A DNA stretch of 9,769 bases from Clostridia bacterium. Its GTDB lineage: Bacteria > Bacillota > Clostridia > Oscillospirales > Ruminococcaceae. Shown one piece after another: positions 1-6,676 of this stretch. Where the stretch lies: NCBI GenBank assembly GCA_009177225.1, contig WFLZ01000209.1, forward strand, positions 1 to 9,769, in the 5' to 3' direction. The translations under genes and the position numbers were made by a program. Position 1 is the first letter of the stretch, and each line of letters starts with the position of its first letter. Below the pieces are notes generated by a model. That model saw only the letters and a list, made by a program, of their open reading frames with translations. It was not told the origin of the DNA and did not search any database.

Positions 1-368
1 AGCTTGATATAAAGGACGACAATACCGCAAGTATGGCAGATACATTTGCTGAATTCAGCGATTCAGAAGAAGCTATCACTTATACATGGGGTATGGTGAG
101 TGATACAGAAATGGAAATCGTGAATGGGGACGGAGACGCTATGCTTCTCACTATTGACGGCGATTATCTCGTAGGTACTGAAGAAGATTATGATGAACAG
201 ATTTATCTTGTTAAGGTTGACGAATTTACACCTTTTGATTTTGAAAGCTTTATGAACAGTTTTGAACTCGGCGAAGAAACATCAGATGACGAAAATGACG
301 GCGTATGGGTTACAGATGATGAAGATGAAACTTCTGATTCTGAAGAAACAGCAACTCTTGCTGAATAA
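1..368 (+). CDS. C-terminal part of a secreted or lipoprotein paralog, cut by the left window edge
   Basis: The reading frame is open from position 3 through to a TAA at 366-368, so the ATG at 33 is internal and the true start lies left of the window. The visible 121 residues align without gaps to the C-terminal half of the next gene. By eye about 40 of 88 positions are identical, with shared blocks YTWGM, DGDYLV, KVDEFT and a closing FM. The protein ends in a very acidic tail rich in Asp, Glu, Ser and Thr. Because the neighbour is a lipoprotein, this one is probably also exported and anchored, but its N-terminus is not visible. It lies 77 bp upstream of the neighbour with no convincing terminator between, so the two are probably co-transcribed. 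Function is unknown; the fold may be a small lipocalin-like beta barrel, a guess from the repeated short strand-like segments. Confidence 0.8.
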   Translation, partial: LDIKDDNTASMADTFAEFSDSEEAITYTWGMVSDTEMEIVNGDGDAMLLTIDGDYLVGTEEDYDEQIYLVKVDEFTPFDFESFMNSFELGEETSDDENDGVWVTDDEDETSDSEETATLAE

Positions 369-432
369 TGAAAAAACTGGTTTTGCTGTTAACTGTTCCG
401 GCAATCAACGGTGAATAATCATAGGTAATGTT

Positions 433-438
433 AAGGAG
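433..438 (+). promoter_or_regulatory. Ribosome binding site that fixes the lipoprotein start at 446
   Basis: AAGGAG lies 7 nt before the ATG at 446. An in-frame ATG at 428 also exists, but it lies upstream of this Shine-Dalgarno sequence and would add six residues (MLRRII) ahead of a normal lipoprotein signal peptide. The start at 446 is therefore preferred. Confidence 0.85.
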
Positions 439-445
439 AATTATT

Positions 446-1132
446 ATGAAAAAATTATCTGCACTTTTAGTTGCCTGCACAGCTATGACCTGTGTATTCA
501 CATCATGCGGTGACGAAAAGAAAGATGAAAGTTCCGTTTCAGACGATGTATCTGTTTCTGTTCAGGACGAAACAGAATCATCAGCGGAAGAAGAAACAAC
601 GGAAGAAAGTTCTGATTCTGAGTCTGAACCGACAGACGAAATTCAGAATACATCTCATGAATATCTTGACGACGCAGACCCGACCGCTTTTCTCGGCAAG
701 TGGGAATGTGAAAAGATTATAATTAACGGCGAAGAAATGGCTGACATTGTGGGTATGCCTGTATATGCGGTATACCAGTATGATGTTATGGAAGACGGTA
801 CAGTAGGTATGTCTGATTCACTTATGGAAATAGCTACCGAAGAAGATAATTTTGATTATACATGGGGCATGATAAGTGAAACAGAAATTGAAATTGTAAG
901 TCCTGACGGAAAAACTGTGCCGTTTACTCTTGACGGTGATTATCTTGTTGATGTCGATTCTGAGAGCGGTATGGAGATTTATCTTAAAAAGGTAGACGAA
1001 TTTACTTCTTTTGATTATAAGGGTTTCATGGATAATTATCAGTCACAGCAGAATCAAGTTGTTCTTACGCCTGTTGAAACAGATGCGGACGGAAATATTA
1101 TTGAATCCTCTGAAACAGTTACAGCTGAATAA
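446..1132 (+). CDS. Small acidic lipoprotein of unknown function
   Basis: The protein has 228 residues from the ATG at 446. Residues 1-20 form a type II signal peptide: two lysines, a hydrophobic core, then a lipobox ending FTS before Cys21. It should be lipidated and held on the outer face of the membrane. Residues 22-75 are a low-complexity Ser/Glu/Asp/Thr linker. Residues 80-200 form the conserved domain, opening with FLGKWECEK and carrying a central YTWGM (138-142), DGDYLV (163-168) and KVDEFT (182-187). The pattern resembles lipocalin-like secreted proteins of Clostridia, where 'GkW' opens the first strand, but I cannot name the family with certainty. The upstream gene is a paralog of the same domain, so this is a local tandem duplication. 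A strong hairpin terminator follows the stop. Function is unknown; ligand binding or envelope sensing are only possibilities. Confidence 0.85.
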   Translation: MKKLSALLVACTAMTCVFTSCGDEKKDESSVSDDVSVSVQDETESSAEEETTEESSDSESEPTDEIQNTSHEYLDDADPTAFLGKWECEKIIINGEEMADIVGMPVYAVYQYDVMEDGTVGMSDSLMEIATEEDNFDYTWGMISETEIEIVSPDGKTVPFTLDGDYLVDVDSESGMEIYLKKVDEFTSFDYKGFMDNYQSQQNQVVLTPVETDADGNIIESSETVTAE

Positions 1133-1147
1133 GTTAATAAAAAATAT

Positions 1148-1180
1148 CGGGTGAACATATATGTTCACCCGTTTTTGTTC
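1148..1180. terminator. Bidirectional rho-independent terminator between convergent genes
   Basis: Positions 1148-1171 are a perfect 24-bp palindrome; the left half is CGGGTGAACATA and the right half is its exact reverse complement. On the plus strand it is followed by GTTTTTGTTCTTTTT; on the minus strand it is followed by ATATTTTTTATTAAC. It can therefore end transcription from the lipoprotein genes and from the minus-strand luxS/M23 operon. The stop codon (1165-1167) and final codons of the M23 gene lie inside the right arm. Confidence 0.9.
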
Positions 1181-2850
1181 TTTTTATCATCTTCTGGCAT
1201 ATCAATTGTATTGAGATATGAAGCAGGGTCGTAACATATACCCATGTAGCGTACTTCAAAATGACAGTGCGGACCGGTCGAATCGCCGGTAGAACCTACT
1301 TCACCGATAAGCTGACCTTTGCCGACAACCTGTTCTTCATTGACGAGTACCGCACTCATGTGGGCATATACAGTTTGATGTCCGTCAAGGTGGTCAATCA
1401 TCACAACATAACCGTAACCGCTCGGATTCCAGCCGGCAGAAACAACAACACCTGTTCCGGCGGCATAAATTTTTGTACCCATATCGGCGGCAATGTCAAG
1501 ACCGCAATGATTACGGTCACTTATAAAAACATCGCTTATCCAGCCGCCGTCAACAGGCCAGCCAAATTCTCCTGTACCGGTAAGAATCGTGTCGGGACTG
1601 TCCGGACGTGCTGAATAAGTTCCGATTCCTATCTGCTCAACAACAGGCTGTTTTGTTATTTCACTGCTTAGAATTTTTCTTGAATGTTCTATACCGTTTA
1701 CATATGTGACTGCGGCTTTGCTTACTTTTTCACCCTTTTCACCTTTGACAAGAAGTGCTTTCTTGCCGACGTTCAGACTGCTTGTTTCTATTTCTACCGT
1801 TTCGTAGTCAAGAAATGAAGTGATATTCATTTCACGTATGTACTGTATCGGCAGATAACTTTCCTGTTCCATTACGTTTATTATCTGACCAGTCCGGCAT
1901 TTGTCCTTAATATTAGGATTAAGGATTTTAAATTCTTCAAGGTTCATGTTGTATTTCTGACATATTATTGCAGGTGTATCACCGTCTTTTGCTATATAAG
2001 CACTTTTATGGAATTTTGAGGACGTAAGCAGTGCAGATGCGTCTTTTTCGGTCATAATACTTTCAGTGAGATAAATGCCCTTGCGATATTCAATTTTGTT
2101 CTGATACGATACGTCCCTTACGTTACCGCTGACGTTATATGACAGAAGTTTTTCATTCAATGCGTCCTGAACGGGTGTTTTATCCTTTACTGCACCTATA
2201 AATTCATCGTCTATGTATATTCCGTATGCTTCTGTAAGTTCTTCATCAGATGCGGAAAGAATTTTATTGGCAAGCTGTGCATAAGTTATAGTTCTGTCGC
2301 TGTCTGAAATAATCCTGAGCGATAGTTTTGCGGAAAGATTAATATTGCCGTCTGTTCCTGATATTCTTTTCATGACTTCACGTGCAGCGGTTTCATATTC
2401 ACTTTCATCGTGAATAATGCCGAGTTCAGTACCATTATATTCAACGTTTATACCGTATTCAAGTCCTGAACCGTATTTTATTATACATATCAGAAATGTC
2501 ACAGACAAAACAGGCATTATATAGTTGAAAGCCGTATAAAGTACGCCGTTTTCTCCGAAAATAAACGAACCTGCAAATCTGATTACTGCTTTTTTACGGG
2601 CAGAATCTCCGTCTTTTCGTGCTTTGTGTATTTCCTGCTGTAATTCCTTTGAGATTTTCACACGACTGCGGAAAGAATCAGTAAATTCCCTGAAAAGCCA
2701 TTTGATTCCGACCCATAACGAAAAAATAAAACTCCATACTGCGAGAAATACGAATCCTGCACTTTTTATAATTCCGTGAAACATGGTGGTAAATACTTTT
2801 ACAGTGCTGAAACCGAGTTCAGAAAAAAACGCTGTAATTTTACTGTTCAT
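1165..2850 (-). CDS. Membrane-anchored LysM-G5-M23 zinc metallopeptidase (peptidoglycan hydrolase)
   Basis: The 561-residue protein probably cuts peptide cross-links in peptidoglycan outside the cell. Two hydrophobic segments (about 29-53 and 104-125) flank a strongly basic loop (54-90). By the positive-inside rule the loop is cytoplasmic and the large C-terminal part is outside. A LysM-like domain lies at about 283-327 (KDGDTPAIICQKYN to GQIINV). A G5 domain follows at about 335-410, and an M23/LytM catalytic domain at about 428-546. The zinc ligands are visible as His448, Asp452 (HCGLD) and His530. The catalytic histidines are His497 (YAHM) and His528 (HCH), so the enzyme looks active. It starts only 2 bp after the luxS stop and has no clear Shine-Dalgarno sequence, so it probably depends on translational coupling. 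It is the last gene of the operon. The exact bond cleaved cannot be read from the sequence. Confidence 0.92.
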   Translation of the reverse strand: MNSKITAFFSELGFSTVKVFTTMFHGIIKSAGFVFLAVWSFIFSLWVGIKWLFREFTDSFRSRVKISKELQQEIHKARKDGDSARKKAVIRFAGSFIFGENGVLYTAFNYIMPVLSVTFLICIIKYGSGLEYGINVEYNGTELGIIHDESEYETAAREVMKRISGTDGNINLSAKLSLRIISDSDRTITYAQLANKILSASDEELTEAYGIYIDDEFIGAVKDKTPVQDALNEKLLSYNVSGNVRDVSYQNKIEYRKGIYLTESIMTEKDASALLTSSKFHKSAYIAKDGDTPAIICQKYNMNLEEFKILNPNIKDKCRTGQIINVMEQESYLPIQYIREMNITSFLDYETVEIETSSLNVGKKALLVKGEKGEKVSKAAVTYVNGIEHSRKILSSEITKQPVVEQIGIGTYSARPDSPDTILTGTGEFGWPVDGGWISDVFISDRNHCGLDIAADMGTKIYAAGTGVVVSAGWNPSGYGYVVMIDHLDGHQTVYAHMSAVLVNEEQVVGKGQLIGEVGSTGDSTGPHCHFEVRYMGICYDPASYLNTIDMPEDDKKNKNG

Positions 2851-2852
2851 TT

Positions 2853-3326
2853 TCAGTTTTTGTTAAAGTGCCATGAATAGTCAAGCATTTCGGGAGTGTA
2901 GTCCTTGAGTTTTTCCAGCAGGGGCAGAACGTCTTTTTGAGCTGATTCGAGGTCATGTTCAAGGTAGTTTCCGCACTCTACGACAGAACAGCCCATTATT
3001 TCGCCCTCATATTCCGAAATATATTTATATGCGTCACGAACAAGATTTATAGCGTCGGTGTCGGACATACCTCTTGTAAGGAGATAAAAGCCGGTTCTGC
3101 AACCCATAGGTCCTACGTATACAATATTTTTGCTGAACTCTGAATTTCTTGCAAATGTCGCAAAAATATGCTCAATGGTATGAAGTGACGGGTTTGATAT
3201 ATAGACACCACCGTTAGGCTTTACCATTCTTATATCATAAGTTACAATGTCACCGTCAATTCTTGATATGTACATACCAACACTGAATTTTGTATGGTCT
3301 ACCTGAAAGCTTGCGATTTTTTCCAT
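2853..3326 (-). CDS. luxS: S-ribosylhomocysteine lyase LuxS (AI-2 synthesis)
   Basis: LuxS splits S-ribosylhomocysteine into homocysteine and DPD, the precursor of autoinducer-2, in the cytoplasmic activated-methyl cycle. The 157-residue length is normal. The family signature is complete: FQVDHT near the N-terminus, HTIEH at 49-53 (metal ligands His49 and His53, catalytic Glu52), GPMGCRTGFYLL at 72-83 with the nucleophile Cys76, and ECGNY at 117-121 with the third metal ligand Cys118. The ATG at 3326 is preceded by GGAGT (3336-3340), which sits inside the last codons of the pseudouridine synthase gene; the gap between the two genes is 6 bp. The nucleosidase that makes the substrate (Pfs/MtnN) is not in the window. 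Whether AI-2 is used as a signal here cannot be judged; the metabolic role is the safe reading. Confidence 0.97.
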   Translation of the reverse strand: MEKIASFQVDHTKFSVGMYISRIDGDIVTYDIRMVKPNGGVYISNPSLHTIEHIFATFARNSEFSKNIVYVGPMGCRTGFYLLTRGMSDTDAINLVRDAYKYISEYEGEIMGCSVVECGNYLEHDLESAQKDVLPLLEKLKDYTPEMLDYSWHFNKN

Positions 3327-3332
3327 AGTTAT

Positions 3333-4145
3333 TTAACTCCATTTCATTAAATTTTTTATATCATCGGGGAAATCCGATTTTACGGTAATAATTTCCTTTG
3401 AGACAGGTTCTGTAAATGTCATTATACCGCAGTGTAGAGCCTGTCTTGAAATATCGTCGCATTTACCACCGTACAGGTCGTCACCTGCAAGAGCGTGTCC
3501 GATGTGGGAGAAATGCACACGTATCTGATGAGTGCGTCCTGTTTCAAGATGTATTTCAAGAAGTGAATATTTTTCATTGAAAGCAATTCTTTTATAGTGA
3601 GTTACGGCATTTCTGCCGTCCTCACGCACACACCTGAGTATTATCGACTCACGCTCACGGGCAATAGGAGCGTTTATAGTTCCGGATTCTTCCGTAATTC
3701 CGTGTACTACTGCAAAATATACTTTCTGACAGCAGTTTTGCAACAGATTTGCGGAATATGCACTTTTTGCAATTACGCAAAGACCGGAAGTGTCACGGTC
3801 AAGACGGTTGACGGGTCTGAAAGTCATGTCCGGATAGAGTGATGCAAAAAAGTTTCCAAGAGTATCGCCCTGATGCTTTATCGACGGGTGGACAGGCATA
3901 CCGCCGGATTTGTCGAATATAATCAGGTTTTCGTTTTCAAATGCTACAGGAACTTCAAGCGACGGATTCGGTTCAAGCAGACTGGTGTCCTCAATTTTCA
4001 GAATAATTACATCACCTTTTTTTACCGTATCAATACTGCGGATATGATTTCCGTTACAGGTTATCCCTGAATCCTGCCGTTTCAGCTTTTTTAGCAATCG
4101 CTGTGAAACGCCTTTTTTTGCGGTAAGGAATTTTTGCAGAGTCAT
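3333..4145 (-). CDS. RluA/RluD-family RNA pseudouridine synthase
   Basis: The enzyme converts uridines in RNA (usually 23S rRNA) to pseudouridine. From the ATG at 4145 it has 270 residues. An S4-like RNA-binding domain covers about 1-50 (SQRLLKKLK, then VKKGD). The catalytic domain holds NRLDRDTSG at 113-121 with catalytic Asp116; Asn replaces the histidine of the classic HRLD, a variant I believe is common in clostridial members. GRTHQIRVHFSHIGHALAGD (203-222) and LYGG are the other family motifs. The exact RNA target cannot be told. The 5' end overlaps the upstream membrane gene by 92 bp, and the in-frame sequence upstream of the ATG still looks like family sequence (LKLIVEETKP), so the true start may be a non-ATG codon near 4182-4187. 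RBS support for the ATG itself is weak. Confidence 0.92.
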   Translation of the reverse strand: MTLQKFLTAKKGVSQRLLKKLKRQDSGITCNGNHIRSIDTVKKGDVIILKIEDTSLLEPNPSLEVPVAFENENLIIFDKSGGMPVHPSIKHQGDTLGNFFASLYPDMTFRPVNRLDRDTSGLCVIAKSAYSANLLQNCCQKVYFAVVHGITEESGTINAPIARERESIILRCVREDGRNAVTHYKRIAFNEKYSLLEIHLETGRTHQIRVHFSHIGHALAGDDLYGGKCDDISRQALHCGIMTFTEPVSKEIITVKSDFPDDIKNLMKWS

Positions 4146-4950
4146 TGGCTTTGTTTCTTCTACAATTAATTTTAACTCTTTCAGAATAGTCGTCCTCTCT
4201 TATATAAATGGAAATGCTGAGTGAAAATGCCATCATGACTTCCGGTATCAGATACGGAATGGAAACAATGGTCATCATGGGCAGTATATACGATGCAAAA
4301 AGTTTCAGTATATCAGTGTGTCTGCCTCTCATGAACCGGAATGAACAGCATACAAGCCGGAAAACGCTTTTATTCGGAAAATGTGCCATAAGAAAAGGTA
4401 CGGTCATCATTGTTATTCTGACGTTCAGCCACAGAAACAGCGAAACTACTGTAAAGACAATTGCATGAACCGTAATGAAAAGGTCATTTGTGGTTTTTCC
4501 GTTTACGATAAAATAATAAGCTGTCATTCCACAGATTCCGGCAGGGACAAGTGTAACAACTCCGATTATTTTCGTCCAAAGGGACACCGCAAGGCTTCGG
4601 CGGAAGTTTTTTCCGTTAAGTAATATTTCCGAAAGCGTTGTAAACCGATGTGTTCTGTTTTCATAGCAGACTTCACAAAGTCTGAACGATACCGCATAAA
4701 TCAGCGGTGAACCGACAAACCATCTTAATACTGAACTTGAAACCGCCGTTAAAATCTGCAACGGATTTTCTCCGCTGAACAGTGAAACGGGATTTATGTC
4801 GCCGAAATACAGAACAAGACTATATACGGTCGCTTCTGCAAACCGGAAAAAAAGTTCCGACGATAACGGAAGCAGACATATAATCATTGTACTGATACGG
4901 CGTTTTTTAAGCAAATCTTTTGAATATCTTATAACTTCCCTTAATTTCAT
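4054..4950 (-). CDS. Multi-pass membrane protein of unknown function
   Basis: The 298-residue protein has several hydrophobic stretches, at about 20-50, 65-93, 120-150, 157-187 and 213-250, which suggests five or six membrane spans. The N-terminus is basic (KDLLKKRR). The C-terminal tail (about 251-298) is rich in Lys and Arg and probably cytoplasmic. I do not recognise a family; the layout resembles other poorly described clostridial integral membrane proteins. The start is well supported: GGAGGTG at 4956-4962 lies 5 nt before the ATG. The last 30 or so codons overlap the S4-domain coding region of the next gene in another frame, so this tail may be little constrained and could differ among relatives. 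It is the second gene of the operon, 62 bp after the phosphatase. Confidence 0.75.
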   Translation of the reverse strand: MKLREVIRYSKDLLKKRRISTMIICLLPLSSELFFRFAEATVYSLVLYFGDINPVSLFSGENPLQILTAVSSSVLRWFVGSPLIYAVSFRLCEVCYENRTHRFTTLSEILLNGKNFRRSLAVSLWTKIIGVVTLVPAGICGMTAYYFIVNGKTTNDLFITVHAIVFTVVSLFLWLNVRITMMTVPFLMAHFPNKSVFRLVCCSFRFMRGRHTDILKLFASYILPMMTIVSIPYLIPEVMMAFSLSISIYIREDDYSERVKINCRRNKANDSAKIPYRKKRRFTAIAKKAETAGFRDNL

Positions 4951-5012
4951 TACTGCACCTCCGGACGTATTCAGAAGTATTATGTAACAAAATCAGGAAA
5001 ATATACATGATT

Positions 5013-5651
5013 TCAGTAATTGTATTCTTCGTAAATCTTATCGTAAGGACAGTAGCCCAGTATTTCAAACGCCTGAGAATTAAGCCACATCTGTGCAGTT
5101 ACTATAATATCAAAACCCTCGCCGAACGGTGCGTTAAGTGTTTTCGGGTCATATTTCGGCAGTCCGAAACATGAAAGCATATTTGATATTATTCCGGCAT
5201 GGGTAATCATTGCACTATGTGTTATACCGTCGTTCATCATGTCAATTATGATGTTGTGCAGAGCCTTGTAAGTTCTTGCTGTCATTTCCTCAAGGCTTTC
5301 GCCGTTTGGTGAACGTGAATCTTTTCCACCTTTAAGCCATTTTCTGTAGTCGTCATTGTTCAGAAGTTCTTCAACGCTTTTGTTTTCAAAGTCGCCGAAA
5401 TCAAGCTCACGCAGGTCATCAACAGTTTTAATTTCCGTTTCGGGAAAAAGTATATCAGCCGTTTCGGTACATCTTTTAAGAGGTGAGGAATATACCCTGT
5501 GAACAGCCGGATAATCAAATTCGTCCATTTTGGAAGCAATTTCCGCTGCACCTCTGGGTGAAAGCGGAAGGTCTGTTTTTCCGATATATATACCTTTTTC
5601 GTTTGCTTCGGTCATACCGTGACGGATAACACTTATTCTGTAACCTTTCAT
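5013..5651 (-). CDS. Histidine phosphatase family protein (phosphoglycerate-mutase-like)
   Basis: This 212-residue cytoplasmic phosphatase has the full branch-1 histidine phosphatase set: IRHGMTEAN at 9-17 with phospho-acceptor His11 and Arg10, SSPLKRCTETA at 55-65 with Arg60, ELDFGDFEN at 82-90 with the general-acid candidate Glu82, NGES at 116-119, and THAG at 150-153 with His151. The ELxFGxxEN-type motif and short length fit CobC/GpmB-type phosphatases rather than glycolytic mutases. The substrate is unknown, and no cobalamin gene is nearby to support alpha-ribazole phosphatase. The start at 5651 has AAGGA-type RBS GAAAGGA (5661-5667) 9 nt upstream. It is the first gene of the minus-strand operon, with the promoter about 35 bp upstream. 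Confidence 0.92.
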   Translation of the reverse strand: MKGYRISVIRHGMTEANEKGIYIGKTDLPLSPRGAAEIASKMDEFDYPAVHRVYSSPLKRCTETADILFPETEIKTVDDLRELDFGDFENKSVEELLNNDDYRKWLKGGKDSRSPNGESLEEMTARTYKALHNIIIDMMNDGITHSAMITHAGIISNMLSCFGLPKYDPKTLNAPFGEGFDIIVTAQMWLNSQAFEILGYCPYDKIYEEYNY

Positions 5652-5686
5652 TCAGTCTTTTCCTTTCGTGATGTTTATATTTAATT

Positions 5687-5715
5687 ATTATACTGTTTTA
5701 TGTATACTTTGTCAA
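5687..5715 (-). promoter_or_regulatory. Consensus sigma-A promoter of the five-gene minus-strand operon
   Basis: Read on the minus strand, TTGACA (5715-5710) and TATAAT (5692-5687) are separated by exactly 17 bp. Both boxes match the consensus at all six positions. Transcription would start near 5680, giving a leader of about 30 nt before the phosphatase. No terminator-like hairpin is seen before the one at 1148-1171, so all five genes can be read from it. Confidence 0.9.
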
Positions 5716-5759
5716 GTACGGCTTTAAAAACCTTGTACAGATATGAATGTCTTTGTTTC

Positions 5760-5862
5760 CGTATATGCAATCTGCATAAAAAATATACGTTATTTTCTAA
5801 CTGTTGGCAAATATAATGAAAATTATGTCAGAATAAAGTGAATTATTTCATATTTCTGCATA
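5760..5862. promoter_or_regulatory. Candidate operator: palindrome plus repeated half-site in the divergent region
   Basis: TATGCA (5764-5769), a 3-nt spacer ATC, and TGCATA (5773-5778) form a perfect 15-bp inverted repeat. It is flanked by the longer inverted pair CGTATAT (5760-5766) and ATATACG (5783-5789). The octamer TCTGCATA (5771-5778) recurs exactly at 5855-5862, directly touching the -35 box of the regulator gene. This fits a dimeric regulator site, possibly autoregulation by the adjacent XRE protein. The functional link is an inference; the rest of the 220-bp region is AT-rich and shows nothing else. Confidence 0.4.
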
Positions 5863-5891
5863 TTTACATATTATACATTTTGTATTATAAT
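5863..5891 (+). promoter_or_regulatory. Sigma-A promoter of the XRE regulator
   Basis: TTTACA (5863-5868) and TATAAT (5886-5891) are separated by 17 bp. Transcription would start near 5898, about 38 nt before the ATG. The ribosome binding site AGGAGG (5922-5927) is 8 nt from the start codon. Confidence 0.8.
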
Positions 5892-5935
5892 AGTACTTGG
5901 ATTGGTTTTAGTTATTATTTTAGGAGGCTACATAA

Positions 5936-6637
5936 ATGAATTCGGATTTTGCAAGAATTATTACTTTACAGCGGAAAGAAAGACATATAAGTCAGAAACA
6001 GGCTGCGAGCGACCTCGGTATTTCACAGGCTCTGCTTTCACATTATGAAAAGGGAATACGTGAGTGCGGACTGAATTTTCTCGTTAAAATAGCTGATTAT
6101 TATAACGTTTCGTGCGATTATCTCCTCGGAAGAACTCCCGAACCCGGTGGAAAAAATATTACTATTGAAGATATTCCCGACGACGACGGCAACAATAAAA
6201 TGAAAATGCCGTCACCGGAGATTATAAATTTCAACAGACGTATTATAAATAATTCAATCAGTCTGCTTTTCAGTCTTGCACAGAAAGCCAACAGCATTAC
6301 CCTTATAAAAGAGGTTTCCACTTATCTTATGCTTACGGTTTATAAACTTTTCCGCATTGTATATAACGCAAATCCACACAACGACCAGAAACTTTTCCGT
6401 ATTCCCAAAGTCACAGCAAACGACAGTGCAAATGCAATTGTAGCAATGAGTGAATCAAATATAAAAGCCGCATCAAGCGGTATAGCCCTCGACGGAAATG
6501 ACTGTGTTGATAATTTCGATACGCTTTACATAACTACTGCAACCCTGCAAAAAGATTATGCACAATATTCGTCGTCACTTCTCAATCTCATAAAACGCAG
6601 TGAGGAAAAAATTGCCCGTACCCGTGAAAAATATTAA
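5936..6637 (+). CDS. XRE/Cro-type helix-turn-helix transcriptional regulator
   Basis: The protein has 233 residues. Residues 7-65 form a clear HTH_3 domain: the recognition helix region is SQKQAASDLGISQALLSHYE, followed by the typical closing pattern IADYYNVSCDYLLGR (52-66). A short acidic linker (70-90) follows. The C-terminal part (about 92-233) is predicted mainly helical, with a hydrophobic segment SISLLFSLAQKA and a charged last helix ending EEKIARTREKY. I do not recognise a named domain there; it may serve in dimerisation or ligand sensing. The gene stands alone with its own promoter and strong RBS, diverges from the luxS operon and ends in a hairpin terminator. Its targets are unknown; self-regulation and control of the divergent operon are plausible because a palindrome lies between the two promoters. 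Confidence 0.9.
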   Translation: MNSDFARIITLQRKERHISQKQAASDLGISQALLSHYEKGIRECGLNFLVKIADYYNVSCDYLLGRTPEPGGKNITIEDIPDDDGNNKMKMPSPEIINFNRRIINNSISLLFSLAQKANSITLIKEVSTYLMLTVYKLFRIVYNANPHNDQKLFRIPKVTANDSANAIVAMSESNIKAASSGIALDGNDCVDNFDTLYITTATLQKDYAQYSSSLLNLIKRSEEKIARTREKY

Positions 6638-6639
6638 TA

Positions 6640-6674
6640 AAAAAAGGACATCATCTGATGTCCCTTTTTATTTA
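6640..6674. terminator. Bidirectional rho-independent terminator between the XRE gene and trpB
   Basis: GGACATC (6646-6652) pairs with GATGTCC (6657-6663) around the loop ATCT. On the plus strand it is followed by CTTTTTATTT; on the minus strand by a run of T from the AAAAAAA upstream. It sits between two convergent stop codons and can serve both genes. Confidence 0.9.
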
Positions 6675-6676
6675 TA

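Noticed and set aside
389..419. Possible promoter between the two lipoprotein genes (TTAACT, then an AT-rich -10)
   Set aside because: With a 17-bp spacer the -10 would be TGAATA, a poor match. The short gap and lack of a terminator make co-transcription more likely.
1261..1614. Plus-strand open frame of 117 codons opposite the M23 domain
   Set aside because: It is antisense to the strongly conserved catalytic domain, lacks an RBS and resembles no protein, so it is a shadow frame.
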